A stretch of 44,777 bases of DNA from Micavibrio sp. UBA6139 (GTDB lineage: Bacteria > Pseudomonadota > Alphaproteobacteria > Micavibrionales > Micavibrionaceae): positions 1 to 44,777 of the forward strand of contig DIVF01000039.1 in NCBI GenBank assembly GCA_002423285.1, written 5' to 3'. This document shows positions 16,161-24,647 of the stretch, in pieces; positions within the stretch are counted from its first letter, which is position 1; the number at the start of each line of letters is the position of its first letter. Position numbers and translations under genes: made by a program. Under the pieces are notes generated by a model that was not told where the DNA came from, searched no databases, and worked only from the letters and a program-made list of their open reading frames with translations.

Positions 16161-17396
16161 CTAGGCTTTCTCAGCCAGATTATAGGCCGAATGCAGCGCG
16201 CGGATCGCAAGTTCAGTATAGGACTCATCAATCAGGACGCTGATTTTGATTTCTGATGTCGAAATAACCTGAATATTGATGCTCTTTTCCGCCAAGGCTT
16301 GGAACATGGTTTGCGCGACACCGGCATGGCTTTGCATCCCGATCCCGACGACAGACACTTTCGCCACCTTGTCATCGGAACGGATCTCGCACCCGTCCAG
16401 TTCCGGAATCTTTTTCAAGGTTTCCAGTGCCTGCGGCAAATCATTGCGCCCCAGTGTGAAGGTCACATCGGTGCGCTTGCCATCGGCGGAAATGTTTTGA
16501 ACGATCATATCGACATTGATATGCCCTACCGACAGCGAACCAAACACCTTTGCCGCGATCCCCGGAACATCGGGCACGCTCAGCAAAGTCACCTTTGCTT
16601 CGTTGCGGCTATAAGTCACGCCGTTGACAACATGCTGTTCCAAAATTTCGTCCTCTCTTAATACCAGTGTGCCGGGGAAATCGCTGCCGATGGCGTCTTC
16701 GAAGGATGATAGAACCTGTACAGGAACATTCATCTTCATCGCCATCTCAACAGAACGCGTCATCAGCACTTTCGCACCCAATGACGCCATTTCCAGCATT
16801 TCTTCGTGGGAAACTTTTGACAATTTGCGCGCTTCAGGAACGATGCGCGGATCAGTGGTGTAAACACCATTTACATCGGTGTAAATGTCACAGCGATCTG
16901 CCTTCAACGCGGCGGCCAAGGCAACCGCCGTTGTATCCGATCCGCCCCGCCCCAAGGTTGAAATGCGGTTGCGCGGTGTGACACCTTGGAAACCTGCAAC
17001 AACAGCAACTTCATTTGCGGACAGGCGTTTATCAAGTTCTTCGACATCAATGCTTTCGATGCGGGCCTTGCCGTGAATTTCATTGGTCATGATGGGAATT
17101 TGCCAACCCTGCCACGACCGCGCCGACACGCCAATTTTTTGTAAGGCCAAGGCCATCAGACCGGCGGTGACGTTTTCACCACTGGCGACTACGGCATCAT
17201 ATTCACGGGCATCGTGCAGCGGGCTGATCGCGCGGCAATATTCGACATATTGGTTTGTAACCCCCGCCATAGCGGAAACCGCCACCGCGACTTGGTTGCC
17301 ACGTGCGACTTCGGCGGCGACCTTTTGGGCCGCTCTTTCAATCTCAGGTATTCCGGCGACAGAGGTTCCGCCGAATTTCATGACCAAACGCGCCAT
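16161..17396 (-). CDS. lysC: aspartate kinase
   Basis: A 411-residue enzyme phosphorylating L-aspartate, the first step towards lysine/DAP, threonine and methionine. The kinase domain begins with KFGGTSV (residues 6-12) and contains GRGGSDTTAVALA near 150-162. Two C-terminal ACT domains (about 265-411), including VSVVGIGMQSHAGVAQTMF, indicate allosteric control by end-product amino acids. Length fits the monofunctional single-polypeptide class. It is divergent from ubiG, a classic alphaproteobacterial arrangement. Confidence 0.97.
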   Translation of the reverse strand: MARLVMKFGGTSVAGIPEIERAAQKVAAEVARGNQVAVAVSAMAGVTNQYVEYCRAISPLHDAREYDAVVASGENVTAGLMALALQKIGVSARSWQGWQIPIMTNEIHGKARIESIDVEELDKRLSANEVAVVAGFQGVTPRNRISTLGRGGSDTTAVALAAALKADRCDIYTDVNGVYTTDPRIVPEARKLSKVSHEEMLEMASLGAKVLMTRSVEMAMKMNVPVQVLSSFEDAIGSDFPGTLVLREDEILEQHVVNGVTYSRNEAKVTLLSVPDVPGIAAKVFGSLSVGHINVDMIVQNISADGKRTDVTFTLGRNDLPQALETLKKIPELDGCEIRSDDKVAKVSVVGIGMQSHAGVAQTMFQALAEKSINIQVISTSEIKISVLIDESYTELAIRALHSAYNLAEKA

Positions 17397-17474
17397 TAGG
17401 GGGGTCCATTTGTTGACTTTTAGCTTATATACAAATACTTAGATTACAGCCTTAAATCAAAGGAAGATTGGATT

Positions 17475-18233
17475 TTGAACGCAAAATCTACGACTGTCGA
17501 TCCGGATGAAATCAGCCACTTTGCGAAGGACTCTGCGCATTGGTGGGATGAACACGGCCCGTTTGCCCCCATCCACCGCATGAACCCGACGCGGGTTGGC
17601 TATTTAAAGGCCACGATCTGCGCCCATTTTGATAAAAATGTAAAAGATTTGAAGGCCTTAAAGGGCCTGAGCATCCTTGATGCCGGTTGCGGCGGCGGGG
17701 TTGTCTGTGAACCAATGGCCCGGCTGGGCGCCCATATTATGGGTATTGATGCCGATCAGGTTGCCATTAATGCCGCCACGGAACACGCCGAACGCTCCGG
17801 CCTCAAAATCGCCTATGTCTGCGGCACGACCGAAACGCTCAAAGAGCAATTTGATGTCGTTCTGGCGTTGGAGATTGTCGAACACGTCGCCGATGTCGAA
17901 GCCTTCGTCCAAAGCTGCGTTGATCGTTGCAAACCCGGTGGGCTGATTATCTTCTCGACACTGAACAAAACATGGAAATCGATGGCACTGGCCAAGATCA
18001 CGGCTGAATATATTGTGCGCTGGGTCCCGCCGGGAACACATGACTGGAAAAAATTCATGAAGCCCTCTACCCTCGCCGCTTCCTTGCGCCGCGCCGGGGC
18101 CACACCGTTTGAAGCGATGGGGCTGGTGTTTAACCCATTAAAGAATGAATTCCTGCTATCGACGAATGATCTCGATGTAAATTATTTCATCGCCGCGACA
18201 AAAGACCAGAACAAAGAGAAGTCAAAGAAATGA
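17475..18233 (+). CDS. ubiG: ubiquinone biosynthesis O-methyltransferase
   Basis: A 252-residue SAM-dependent methyltransferase that catalyses both O-methylations in ubiquinone synthesis. Family landmarks are the N-terminal HFAKDSAHWWDEHGPFAPIHRMNPTRV block, the SAM-binding LDAGCGGGVVCEPMARLGA, and the C-terminal WVPPGTHDWKKFMKP stretch. The start is TTG 17475, supported by AAAGGAAG at 17459-17466; the next in-frame ATG would delete the conserved N-terminus. It overlaps the following small gene by four bases (ATGA), implying translational coupling. Confidence 0.95.
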   Translation: MNAKSTTVDPDEISHFAKDSAHWWDEHGPFAPIHRMNPTRVGYLKATICAHFDKNVKDLKALKGLSILDAGCGGGVVCEPMARLGAHIMGIDADQVAINAATEHAERSGLKIAYVCGTTETLKEQFDVVLALEIVEHVADVEAFVQSCVDRCKPGGLIIFSTLNKTWKSMALAKITAEYIVRWVPPGTHDWKKFMKPSTLAASLRRAGATPFEAMGLVFNPLKNEFLLSTNDLDVNYFIAATKDQNKEKSKK

Positions 18234-18427
18234 GCTCAATCTTTTTTATCCTGACCCTGATCACCATGGCCGCCGTTGTCGCCGTTCTGATCACGGGCAT
18301 TGTCCTGATGAGCAAAGGCGGCGAAGCCAACAAAAAATACAGCAACCGCCTGATGCAGGCGCGTGTGATGTTGCAGGGTTTAGCGATTGGTTTCTTTATT
18401 CTGGCGATGATGACGAACGGCCAATAA
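18230..18427 (+). CDS. HIG1-like twin transmembrane small protein
   Basis: A 65-residue protein with two membrane helices (about 3-27 and 44-62) joined by a charged loop GGEANKKYSNRLMQARV, the pattern of HIG1-domain (hypoxia-induced gene 1) proteins, which in Alphaproteobacteria and mitochondria associate with respiratory complexes. The start overlaps the ubiG stop. Its linkage to a quinone-synthesis gene fits a respiratory-membrane role, though this is inference. It ends four bases from the convergent pentapeptide-repeat gene. Confidence 0.82.
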   Translation: MSSIFFILTLITMAAVVAVLITGIVLMSKGGEANKKYSNRLMQARVMLQGLAIGFFILAMMTNGQ

Positions 18428-18431
18428 ACGC

Positions 18432-19727
18432 CTATTCGGCAGCACTTGGCGATTTTTTCAAAACCTCCGGTGCATCTTCGTCACAGATCACATCTGCAAC
18501 GGTCACACCTTCAAAAATAACCCCATCAAGACGCGCCCCGGTAAAATCGGCACCGCTGAGATCACACCCTGTGAAATCAGCGTAGGATAAATCCGAGAAA
18601 CGGAAGGACGATCCGTTGAAACGAGCACCAGCGCAATTGGTGTAGCGCAGATTGGCCCCTTCCAGATCGCATTTGCTGCTGCGTTTAGAACCATCGCCCA
18701 TCTCGAAAACAAGGGCGCGGAAATCGGCGTTGCGCAGATCGGCGTGGCTCATACGGACATCGCGCATGGAAGATCCACGGAAATCAGCACCGCGAATAAA
18801 GCAGCTGCGGAAATCAGAATTATCGAGGACGGAGCTTTGCAGTTGAATGTCGGTTAAGTCCATACCGCAAAAACGGGCGCCGATTGATTTGAGCGCAGTG
18901 AGACGCTCCCCCGCCAGTGAAAGAAGAATACGCAAATCAAAACCGCTCAAATCAAGCTGACGCCCCTGCTTGCCAACAGTAGCAACCCAGTTGCGATGTT
19001 CTTTAATGAGTTTAGCAAGCGGTTCATCCAGTGCGGAAATGGGTTTACCGACGTTTTCATCGGTGATCGCACCAGTCATATCGGCACCGGAACCGCTGAT
19101 ATCGCTGAGCCCTACGCCGGTCAGGATGGTAGATTTCAGGTTTGCGCCGAAGAGTTGCGCGCCCTTAATCTCGGCCTCGGTCAAATCAGCCCCTTCGAAT
19201 TTTGCACCGCGCAGATCGGCCCCGGTCAGATTGACCTTTGACATGATCGCGTCAGAGAAATCAGCACTGGCTGCAAGAGAACCAGACAAACGCGCCCCCG
19301 CCAAATTGGCACCACGGAAGTTCACATTCTGGCCTTGGCTGAACGTGCCGTCGGTGGACAGGCCACCGGCACGAAGATCGGCATTATCAAGGTTCGCCCC
19401 GGCAAGGTTCGCGCTTTCAATCCGCGCCCCGCGCAAATCTGCGCGAACGAAAATGGTTTTGTTCAGGTTTGCGTTGCTGAGATTGCAGGCATAAAGAGAT
19501 GCCTCTTTAAAATTAGCGCCCGTTAAATCCATGCGCTGCATATCGCAACCGCTGAAATCGGCCTGACGCATGTCGCATTCCTTCAGCGACAATCCTGTCA
19601 GGTCGAGTTTTTTGACAACCGCCCTGCGCCCCCCTAACCGTCCCTGCATAAAACGGTTGTGCAGCTCGACGATTTCATCAAGCTGGTTTTGCGACAATCT
19701 GGCTGGGGCAACGGATTCGGAACTCAT
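18432..19727 (-). CDS. pentapeptide repeat protein
   Basis: A 431-residue protein made largely of A(D/N)LxX-type pentapeptide repeats from about residue 43 to 230 and again from about 265 to 415; a less regular linker containing EHRNWVATVGKQGRQ sits between. Such arrays fold as right-handed quadrilateral beta-helices. The N-terminal 40 residues are non-repeat and basic. There is no signal peptide or membrane helix, so it is probably cytosolic. Known family roles range from DNA-gyrase protection (Qnr/MfpA) to scaffolding; no specific role can be assigned. It follows the TlpA-like gene by 25 bases on the same strand. Confidence 0.92.
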   Translation of the reverse strand: MSSESVAPARLSQNQLDEIVELHNRFMQGRLGGRRAVVKKLDLTGLSLKECDMRQADFSGCDMQRMDLTGANFKEASLYACNLSNANLNKTIFVRADLRGARIESANLAGANLDNADLRAGGLSTDGTFSQGQNVNFRGANLAGARLSGSLAASADFSDAIMSKVNLTGADLRGAKFEGADLTEAEIKGAQLFGANLKSTILTGVGLSDISGSGADMTGAITDENVGKPISALDEPLAKLIKEHRNWVATVGKQGRQLDLSGFDLRILLSLAGERLTALKSIGARFCGMDLTDIQLQSSVLDNSDFRSCFIRGADFRGSSMRDVRMSHADLRNADFRALVFEMGDGSKRSSKCDLEGANLRYTNCAGARFNGSSFRFSDLSYADFTGCDLSGADFTGARLDGVIFEGVTVADVICDEDAPEVLKKSPSAAE

Positions 19728-19752
19728 AGCGTTCTTTATAACTCAAATTAGT

Positions 19753-20349
19753 TTATTTTTGCTGATTTGTCAGAAGATAGTCGATGAGCGCGAGACTTTC
19801 CGGGGAAACCCAGTCTGCATCGCCAATCATCTTATACAACACCTGCCCATTCGGCCCTATCAGAAAGCTAGTCGGCAGAGGAAAGGTTGCAAGGGTATCC
19901 CAGGCCTTATCATTTTCAGGCACCATCAGGGCGGGAAGATCACCGGCCCCGTGTTTTTTCATAAATTGGGTGATTTGCGGCTGTGTTTTGTTGAAATCGA
20001 GCGCTACAGGGACAATTGCGAAGCCATCCCCCGCCCTTTGCGTCTGCAGGGCCTGTAAAGTTGGCAATTCCTTGATACACGGTGCGCACCATGTCGCCCA
20101 GAAATGCAGCAAAACAACCTGCCCCTTGTAATCATTCAGGGTGATGGTTTTGCCCGTTCCATCGAAAAAATTCATCGGTTCCATGCCGCGACGTTCGGTA
20201 TAGGGGTAGAATGCGGAAAACTGTTTGGCAAATGCGGTTTCGCGTTGTTGGTCATTGCCCGCTGCGAAGGCTTTGGGTACGCTGATCCCACACAGGAATA
20301 ACGCCATAACCAGACAAAACGTCCCGCAGGACAAGCGAGTAATTTTCAT
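19753..20349 (-). CDS. TlpA-family thiol-disulfide oxidoreductase
   Basis: A 198-residue exported thioredoxin-fold protein. A signal peptide (about 1-30, ending PKAFAAG) precedes a TlpA/ResA-like domain with active-site WCAPC at 87-91 and a cis-Pro-type loop near PTSFLIGPNGQVLYKMIG. It probably reduces periplasmic disulfides, for example in cytochrome maturation or copper-site assembly. An in-frame TTG at 20361 would add four residues, but ATG 20349 gives a better signal peptide. Its start codon overlaps that of the divergent lipoprotein gene. Confidence 0.9.
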   Translation of the reverse strand: MKITRLSCGTFCLVMALFLCGISVPKAFAAGNDQQRETAFAKQFSAFYPYTERRGMEPMNFFDGTGKTITLNDYKGQVVLLHFWATWCAPCIKELPTLQALQTQRAGDGFAIVPVALDFNKTQPQITQFMKKHGAGDLPALMVPENDKAWDTLATFPLPTSFLIGPNGQVLYKMIGDADWVSPESLALIDYLLTNQQK

Positions 20350-20530
20350 GACAGCACACAAGGTCCAAAATCAATATTTCAGCCGCATGATGATTATCCT
20401 GTGCGTGGCCCTCCTGTCCAGCACTCTTACCGCTTGTGGCGTAAAACCGGGCCACCTTGCCCCACCACCGGGCGCAGAAAATGACGGCTTCCCGCATACC
20501 TACCCTGCACCGAATGATCTGCCGCGATGA
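20348..20530 (+). CDS. lptM: small LptM-like lipoprotein upstream of lysA
   Basis: A 60-residue predicted lipoprotein: hydrophobic segment MMIILCVALLSSTLTAC with the lipid-attachment Cys followed by GVKPGHLAPPPG, similar to the CGxKGPLYxP signature of LptM (formerly YifL), which helps mature the LptD-LptE LPS translocon. A small lipoprotein of this type precedes lysA in many proteobacteria. ATG 20348 shares its bases with the divergent tlpA start; an internal ATG at 20387 would give a 47-residue protein with a cleaner signal peptide, so the start is uncertain. Its stop overlaps the lysA start (ATGA). Confidence 0.75.
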   Translation: MTAHKVQNQYFSRMMIILCVALLSSTLTACGVKPGHLAPPPGAENDGFPHTYPAPNDLPR

Positions 20531-21798
20531 GTTCACAAGGGTTTCACTACCAGAATAACACTCTGTACGCCGATGATGTTCCGCTGGACCAGTTGGGCCG
20601 AGACCATGGCACGCCGCTTTACATCTATAGCGCGTCATTGATCCGCGACAATATCCGCCGTTTGCGCGACGCATTGGGCGATGACGTACTGATCGCCTAT
20701 GCGGCCAAGGCCAATACCAATGGTTCAATTTTATCGTTGATGGCACAGGACGGTTTGGGCGCCGATGTGGTATCGGGCGGAGAACTCCTCCGCGCCCTGC
20801 GCGCCGGGATCAAAGCGGATAAGATCGTTTTTTCCGGTGTCGGTAAAACCGATGATGAAATTGCGCTGGCGATTGAAAATAAAATTGCCCAGATCAATAT
20901 TGAATCAGGCGCAGAATTAGAACGCATTATGGCGGTGGCGACGGAGATGTTGCCTGCGGGTCAATCGGTCCCTGTGGCCTTCCGCCTGAATCCCGATGTT
21001 GAAACCGAAATGACCCATGCCAAAATTTCCACCGGGCATGGGCGCAGTAAATTCGGCATGCCTGCGGGTGAAATTCTGGGTCTTTATAAAGATGCCGCCA
21101 AGCACCCATCCATCACCCCTGTGGGTTTGAGTGCCCATATCGGCTCGCAACTGACCGCGCTTGACCCCTTACGCGATGCCTTCCACCGCTTGGCTGATCT
21201 GGCTGGCCATATTCGTGGTTTTGCCCCTGTTGAGTGCCTGGATTTCGGCGGTGGCCTTGGGATTGTTTATACGGATGAACAACCCGTTGACCTGTCCGGC
21301 TATGCCGCGCTGGTCCGCGATATTCTCGCCCCGCTGAAAACCCGCCTGATTACCGAACCGGGACGTTTTCTGGTTGGAAATGCCGGCGTGTTGTTAAGTC
21401 AGGTCATCCACGTGAAATCGACCCCCAACGGCCCTATATTAATTCTGGATGCCGGGATGAATGATTTGATGCGCCCGGCATTATATGACGCGGTTCATAC
21501 GATTTTGCCCGTTCAGGAATGGAATGATGCAAAAACCAGCTATGACGTGGCGGGTCCAGTCTGCGAAAGCAGTGATGTGTTTTTAAGGGATGTTAAAATG
21601 GCAACGCCCAAGCGCGGTGACATGATGGCGTTGATGAATGCAGGGGCCTATGGCTTGACCATGGCCGGCACCTATAATTCGCGCCCTATTCCAGCAGAAA
21701 TCTTAGTGGATGGTGAACGCAGCGCTGTCATCCGCCAGCGTCAGAACATTGATGACATTACACGGGATGAACGCACCCCCGACTGGCTGGCCGCATGA
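20527..21798 (+). CDS. lysA: diaminopimelate decarboxylase
   Basis: A 423-residue PLP enzyme that decarboxylates meso-DAP to L-lysine, the last step of the pathway begun by lysC in this window. The PLP-binding lysine is Lys61 in IAYAAKANTN. Further landmarks are HIGSQL, the ECLDFGGGLGI phosphate-binding loop, the EPGRFLVGNAGVL segment and the substrate-contacting GPVCESSDVF. It overlaps the lipoprotein before it and the DUF4175 gene after it by four bases each, so the three genes are a tight operon. Confidence 0.98.
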   Translation: MSSQGFHYQNNTLYADDVPLDQLGRDHGTPLYIYSASLIRDNIRRLRDALGDDVLIAYAAKANTNGSILSLMAQDGLGADVVSGGELLRALRAGIKADKIVFSGVGKTDDEIALAIENKIAQINIESGAELERIMAVATEMLPAGQSVPVAFRLNPDVETEMTHAKISTGHGRSKFGMPAGEILGLYKDAAKHPSITPVGLSAHIGSQLTALDPLRDAFHRLADLAGHIRGFAPVECLDFGGGLGIVYTDEQPVDLSGYAALVRDILAPLKTRLITEPGRFLVGNAGVLLSQVIHVKSTPNGPILILDAGMNDLMRPALYDAVHTILPVQEWNDAKTSYDVAGPVCESSDVFLRDVKMATPKRGDMMALMNAGAYGLTMAGTYNSRPIPAEILVDGERSAVIRQRQNIDDITRDERTPDWLAA

Positions 21799-24389
21799 CC
21801 CGGTCACAAAAGCACAAGGATCACCACGATAATGACCTGACCCTGCCATGGATGATCCGTTGGCGGTTGGCGGGTGTTCGTTTGGTGGCCGGGGTGTTTT
21901 TGTTGACCGAACGCGCGCTGGAAAATTTCTGGCCGCTGATTTTATGGGTCTCGTTCTTTGCCAGTTTGTGGCTTTTGCAAATTCCAACCATGTTTGGAAC
22001 GGGATTTGAGATTGCCGTGGCGTTGTGCTTTGCCCTTGGCAGCATGGCATTTCTGGGCCGTGCGTTTATGAATTTCTACGTCCCGCGCCGCCACGACATT
22101 ACGCGCCGCATTGAACAGGATAGCGACCTGCCCCACCGCCCGTTAAGCGGCCTGGATGATCGTCTGGCCAACCCGTCACGGCAGAGCACCTTATTGCTGT
22201 GGTCGCAGTGGCAATCGCGTTTGCTGCCAGCCCTCCAAAAACTGCGCTGGCCAACGCCGCATCCGGTTTTGACACGCATTGACCCTTACGCCTTGCGCGG
22301 TTTGGCCGTCATTATATTGATTGCGTCTTGTGTGATGGCCGGGCCGTCGTGGCCAGAGCGTTTAAAGCACGGCATGGTTCCGGTTTTGCCGTCCTTTGTC
22401 ACCACGCCATCTGAAAAAATTGTCTTGTGGATCACACCACCGGATTACACAGGGCAAAAACAAATCGTCCTGAAGGGTAGCGGCGGAAAAAATGTTGTAT
22501 CCATTCCAGAAGGCAGCGTGATCAAGGCCCGCGTCAATGGTTGGCCGGGGACGCCGTCACTGGTCTTTGATAAAACAGTCCTGCCAATGGAAAAAATGGG
22601 CGGGAATAGCCACGGCATTGAAACCCCGGTGCAAAACGCAGAAAAAATTACCATCCGCCAGATGATGCTGCCCCGTGCTACGTGGGAAATTGCCTATGGC
22701 ACCGATCTACCGCCAACAATCTCATTAAAGGAATACCCAAGCATTGATTCCACCACGGGTGATATCAAAATTCCGCTGGTGGTCAGTGATGATTACAGCG
22801 TGGAAAGCATGACGACGACCATTCGTCTAGCCCCGTCCGTCATCACCCCACCCCCCTTTGGCAATAATATTGTCGATACGCGCAGCGTCATGAGCGCCGC
22901 CAACACGCCGATGGATTTTACACCAAAATTAAACGTGGCATGGCATCCCTGGGCCGGAATGGACGCGATAGTGGACATTGAAATCCGCGATCACAAGGGA
23001 CAGATTGCGACCTTAAAAGACATCCCTCTGACCCTGCCCGAACGCCAGTTCCGCCACCCAACAGCCAAGAAACTGGTTGAGCTGCGCAAGCGTTTAATCT
23101 GGACCCCGGAAGCCGCCGCGCAGAATGTTGGCCACGGCTTGCAAACCATCATGGAAACACCAGCGGCCTATAGCGGTGATGCCCGCGTCTTCCTGTCCCT
23201 GCGTACCGCCGCCGCACGCATTTACCATGACCAGACACCAACAGTTGTCGCCAATATCATTGCCCAGATCTGGGACACGGCCCTGCGCATCGAAGATGGT
23301 GATTTCAGTATGGCGCAGCGGAACCTGCAATCGGCACAGCGTAATTTGCAAGATGCGCTGAAAGACCCGACCAGCACACAAGAAGAAATTGCCGGGTTGA
23401 TGGAAGAGCTGCGCATGGCCATGGCCCAATATATGCAGGAAGCCTTCCGCGAAATGCAAAAACGCATGGCCGAACAGGGCAAGGAAATGCAGTTGTTATC
23501 GCCGGAGATGTTTATGAACAACATCGATCCGCAGGAACTGGCGGCTTTCATGGACCGTATGCAGGCCGAAGCCATGTCGGGTGACCGTAACGCCGCACGC
23601 GAAATGCTGTCGCAGATGGAACGGTTGATGGAAATGATGGACCCGGCCTCCATGCAGACCGAATTGCCAAAAGACATGCAAGACATGATGGAAGGCATGG
23701 AAAAATTGCAGGAAATTATCGACGCGCAAAAAGCCCTGATGGCAGAAACGCAGGCCCTTGGGCAATATCCTGAACTGCCGGAACAAAGCTATAGCGAAAC
23801 CCTGCCTCTGGATATCGATGCGCTGAATAAACTCGGCATGGAAGATATGCCGCCACAGCCGCAAGAAACATTAAAGGCTGAGCCCCCACCAGAACCTTCA
23901 GAAAAAACCGACAGCACTGCGCAAAAAACCGCGCAGGAAGATATTCGTAAATCCCTTGGCGAATTCATGCTGGATATTGAAGAAAAACTAGGCCAAGAAG
24001 CCCCGCAAAATATGGGCAAGGCCGATCAGGCAATGAAAAGCGCCATCGATACACTGGCACTGGGCCAACCGGGCAACGCCGTTTTGCATCAGGATGAAGC
24101 CATCAAGCATTTGAGCGAGTCCCAGCAGGACATGTCCAAAAAACTGGGCGAACGCATGAAACAAATGATGATGATGTCCTTTGGCGCTGGAGCCACCGAC
24201 CCGCTGGGCCGCCCGATGAAAGAAGGTGAAGACGGCATGCCGGGTTCCGCATCAAAGGTAAAAATTCCAGAAGAAGCCGAACGTAAAAAGATTCACGGCA
24301 TCCTTGAAAACCTGCGTAAAAAATCAGGCGAGCTGCAACGCCCCGCCTATGAGCTGGACTATTACCGCCGCCTGATGCGTCAGTTTTAA
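21795..24389 (+). CDS. DUF4175 (TIGR02302) large membrane protein
   Basis: An 864-residue protein of the TIGR02302/DUF4175 family, restricted mainly to Alphaproteobacteria and usually found next to lysA. Two hydrophobic segments lie near 45-90 and one near 172-190. A beta-rich extracytoplasmic region follows (about 200-430), then a long highly helical C-terminal part (about 480-770) very rich in Met, Gln, Glu and Ala with repeated MEEL/MAEQ/MMEGMEK patterns, likely coiled coil. The role is unknown; envelope integrity has been guessed from its location. It is translationally coupled to lysA. Confidence 0.92.
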   Translation: MTRSQKHKDHHDNDLTLPWMIRWRLAGVRLVAGVFLLTERALENFWPLILWVSFFASLWLLQIPTMFGTGFEIAVALCFALGSMAFLGRAFMNFYVPRRHDITRRIEQDSDLPHRPLSGLDDRLANPSRQSTLLLWSQWQSRLLPALQKLRWPTPHPVLTRIDPYALRGLAVIILIASCVMAGPSWPERLKHGMVPVLPSFVTTPSEKIVLWITPPDYTGQKQIVLKGSGGKNVVSIPEGSVIKARVNGWPGTPSLVFDKTVLPMEKMGGNSHGIETPVQNAEKITIRQMMLPRATWEIAYGTDLPPTISLKEYPSIDSTTGDIKIPLVVSDDYSVESMTTTIRLAPSVITPPPFGNNIVDTRSVMSAANTPMDFTPKLNVAWHPWAGMDAIVDIEIRDHKGQIATLKDIPLTLPERQFRHPTAKKLVELRKRLIWTPEAAAQNVGHGLQTIMETPAAYSGDARVFLSLRTAAARIYHDQTPTVVANIIAQIWDTALRIEDGDFSMAQRNLQSAQRNLQDALKDPTSTQEEIAGLMEELRMAMAQYMQEAFREMQKRMAEQGKEMQLLSPEMFMNNIDPQELAAFMDRMQAEAMSGDRNAAREMLSQMERLMEMMDPASMQTELPKDMQDMMEGMEKLQEIIDAQKALMAETQALGQYPELPEQSYSETLPLDIDALNKLGMEDMPPQPQETLKAEPPPEPSEKTDSTAQKTAQEDIRKSLGEFMLDIEEKLGQEAPQNMGKADQAMKSAIDTLALGQPGNAVLHQDEAIKHLSESQQDMSKKLGERMKQMMMMSFGAGATDPLGRPMKEGEDGMPGSASKVKIPEEAERKKIHGILENLRKKSGELQRPAYELDYYRRLMRQF

Positions 24390-24398
24390 AAAAACCAA

Positions 24399-24642
24399 TG
24401 TCATCCCCGGCTTGACCGGGGATCCAGAGTTGCGTGGATAAAAGAGAAAGCCTCAAGGGGGCATGGCCCCCTTGAAAACCCCATCCTTTGAACGCCGTAA
24501 GCAATAAGAAAACAAGGTGATATCTGCGATATTTCTTATTGCCTGCGGCGCTAACAAACCGGGGTAGTTTAAGAAGGGGATAATATCCCCCACGCTATAC
24601 TGCGTTTGTAACTCTGGATCCCCGGTCAAGCCGGGGATGACA
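24399..24642. mobile_element. MITE-like element with 33-bp perfect inverted ends
   Basis: The 258-base gap between two convergent genes holds no gene but a compact symmetrical element. Its ends, 24399-24431 and 24610-24642, are a perfect 33-bp inverted repeat; each end also folds on itself (ATCCCCGG, CTTGA, CCGGGGAT). Inside are three more stem-loops: a 9-bp stem at 24454-24474, a 58-base stem-loop at 24493-24550 with an 11-bp and a 5-bp perfect stem, and GGGGATA/TATCCCC at 24576-24590. No coding capacity. The end sequence resembles short interspersed palindromes common in alphaproteobacterial genomes; two such units in inverted orientation are an alternative to a single mobile element. Confidence 0.6.
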
Positions 24643-24647
24643 AGAGA

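Noticed and set aside
17401..17460. Possible TTGACT promoter between lysC and ubiG
   Set aside because: No -10 hexamer lies at acceptable spacing from the TTGACT at 17413-17418, so no promoter is called.
18970..19494. Plus-strand frame with regular repeats opposite the pentapeptide-repeat gene
   Set aside because: Its periodicity is the antisense image of the pentapeptide repeats, not an independent repeat protein.
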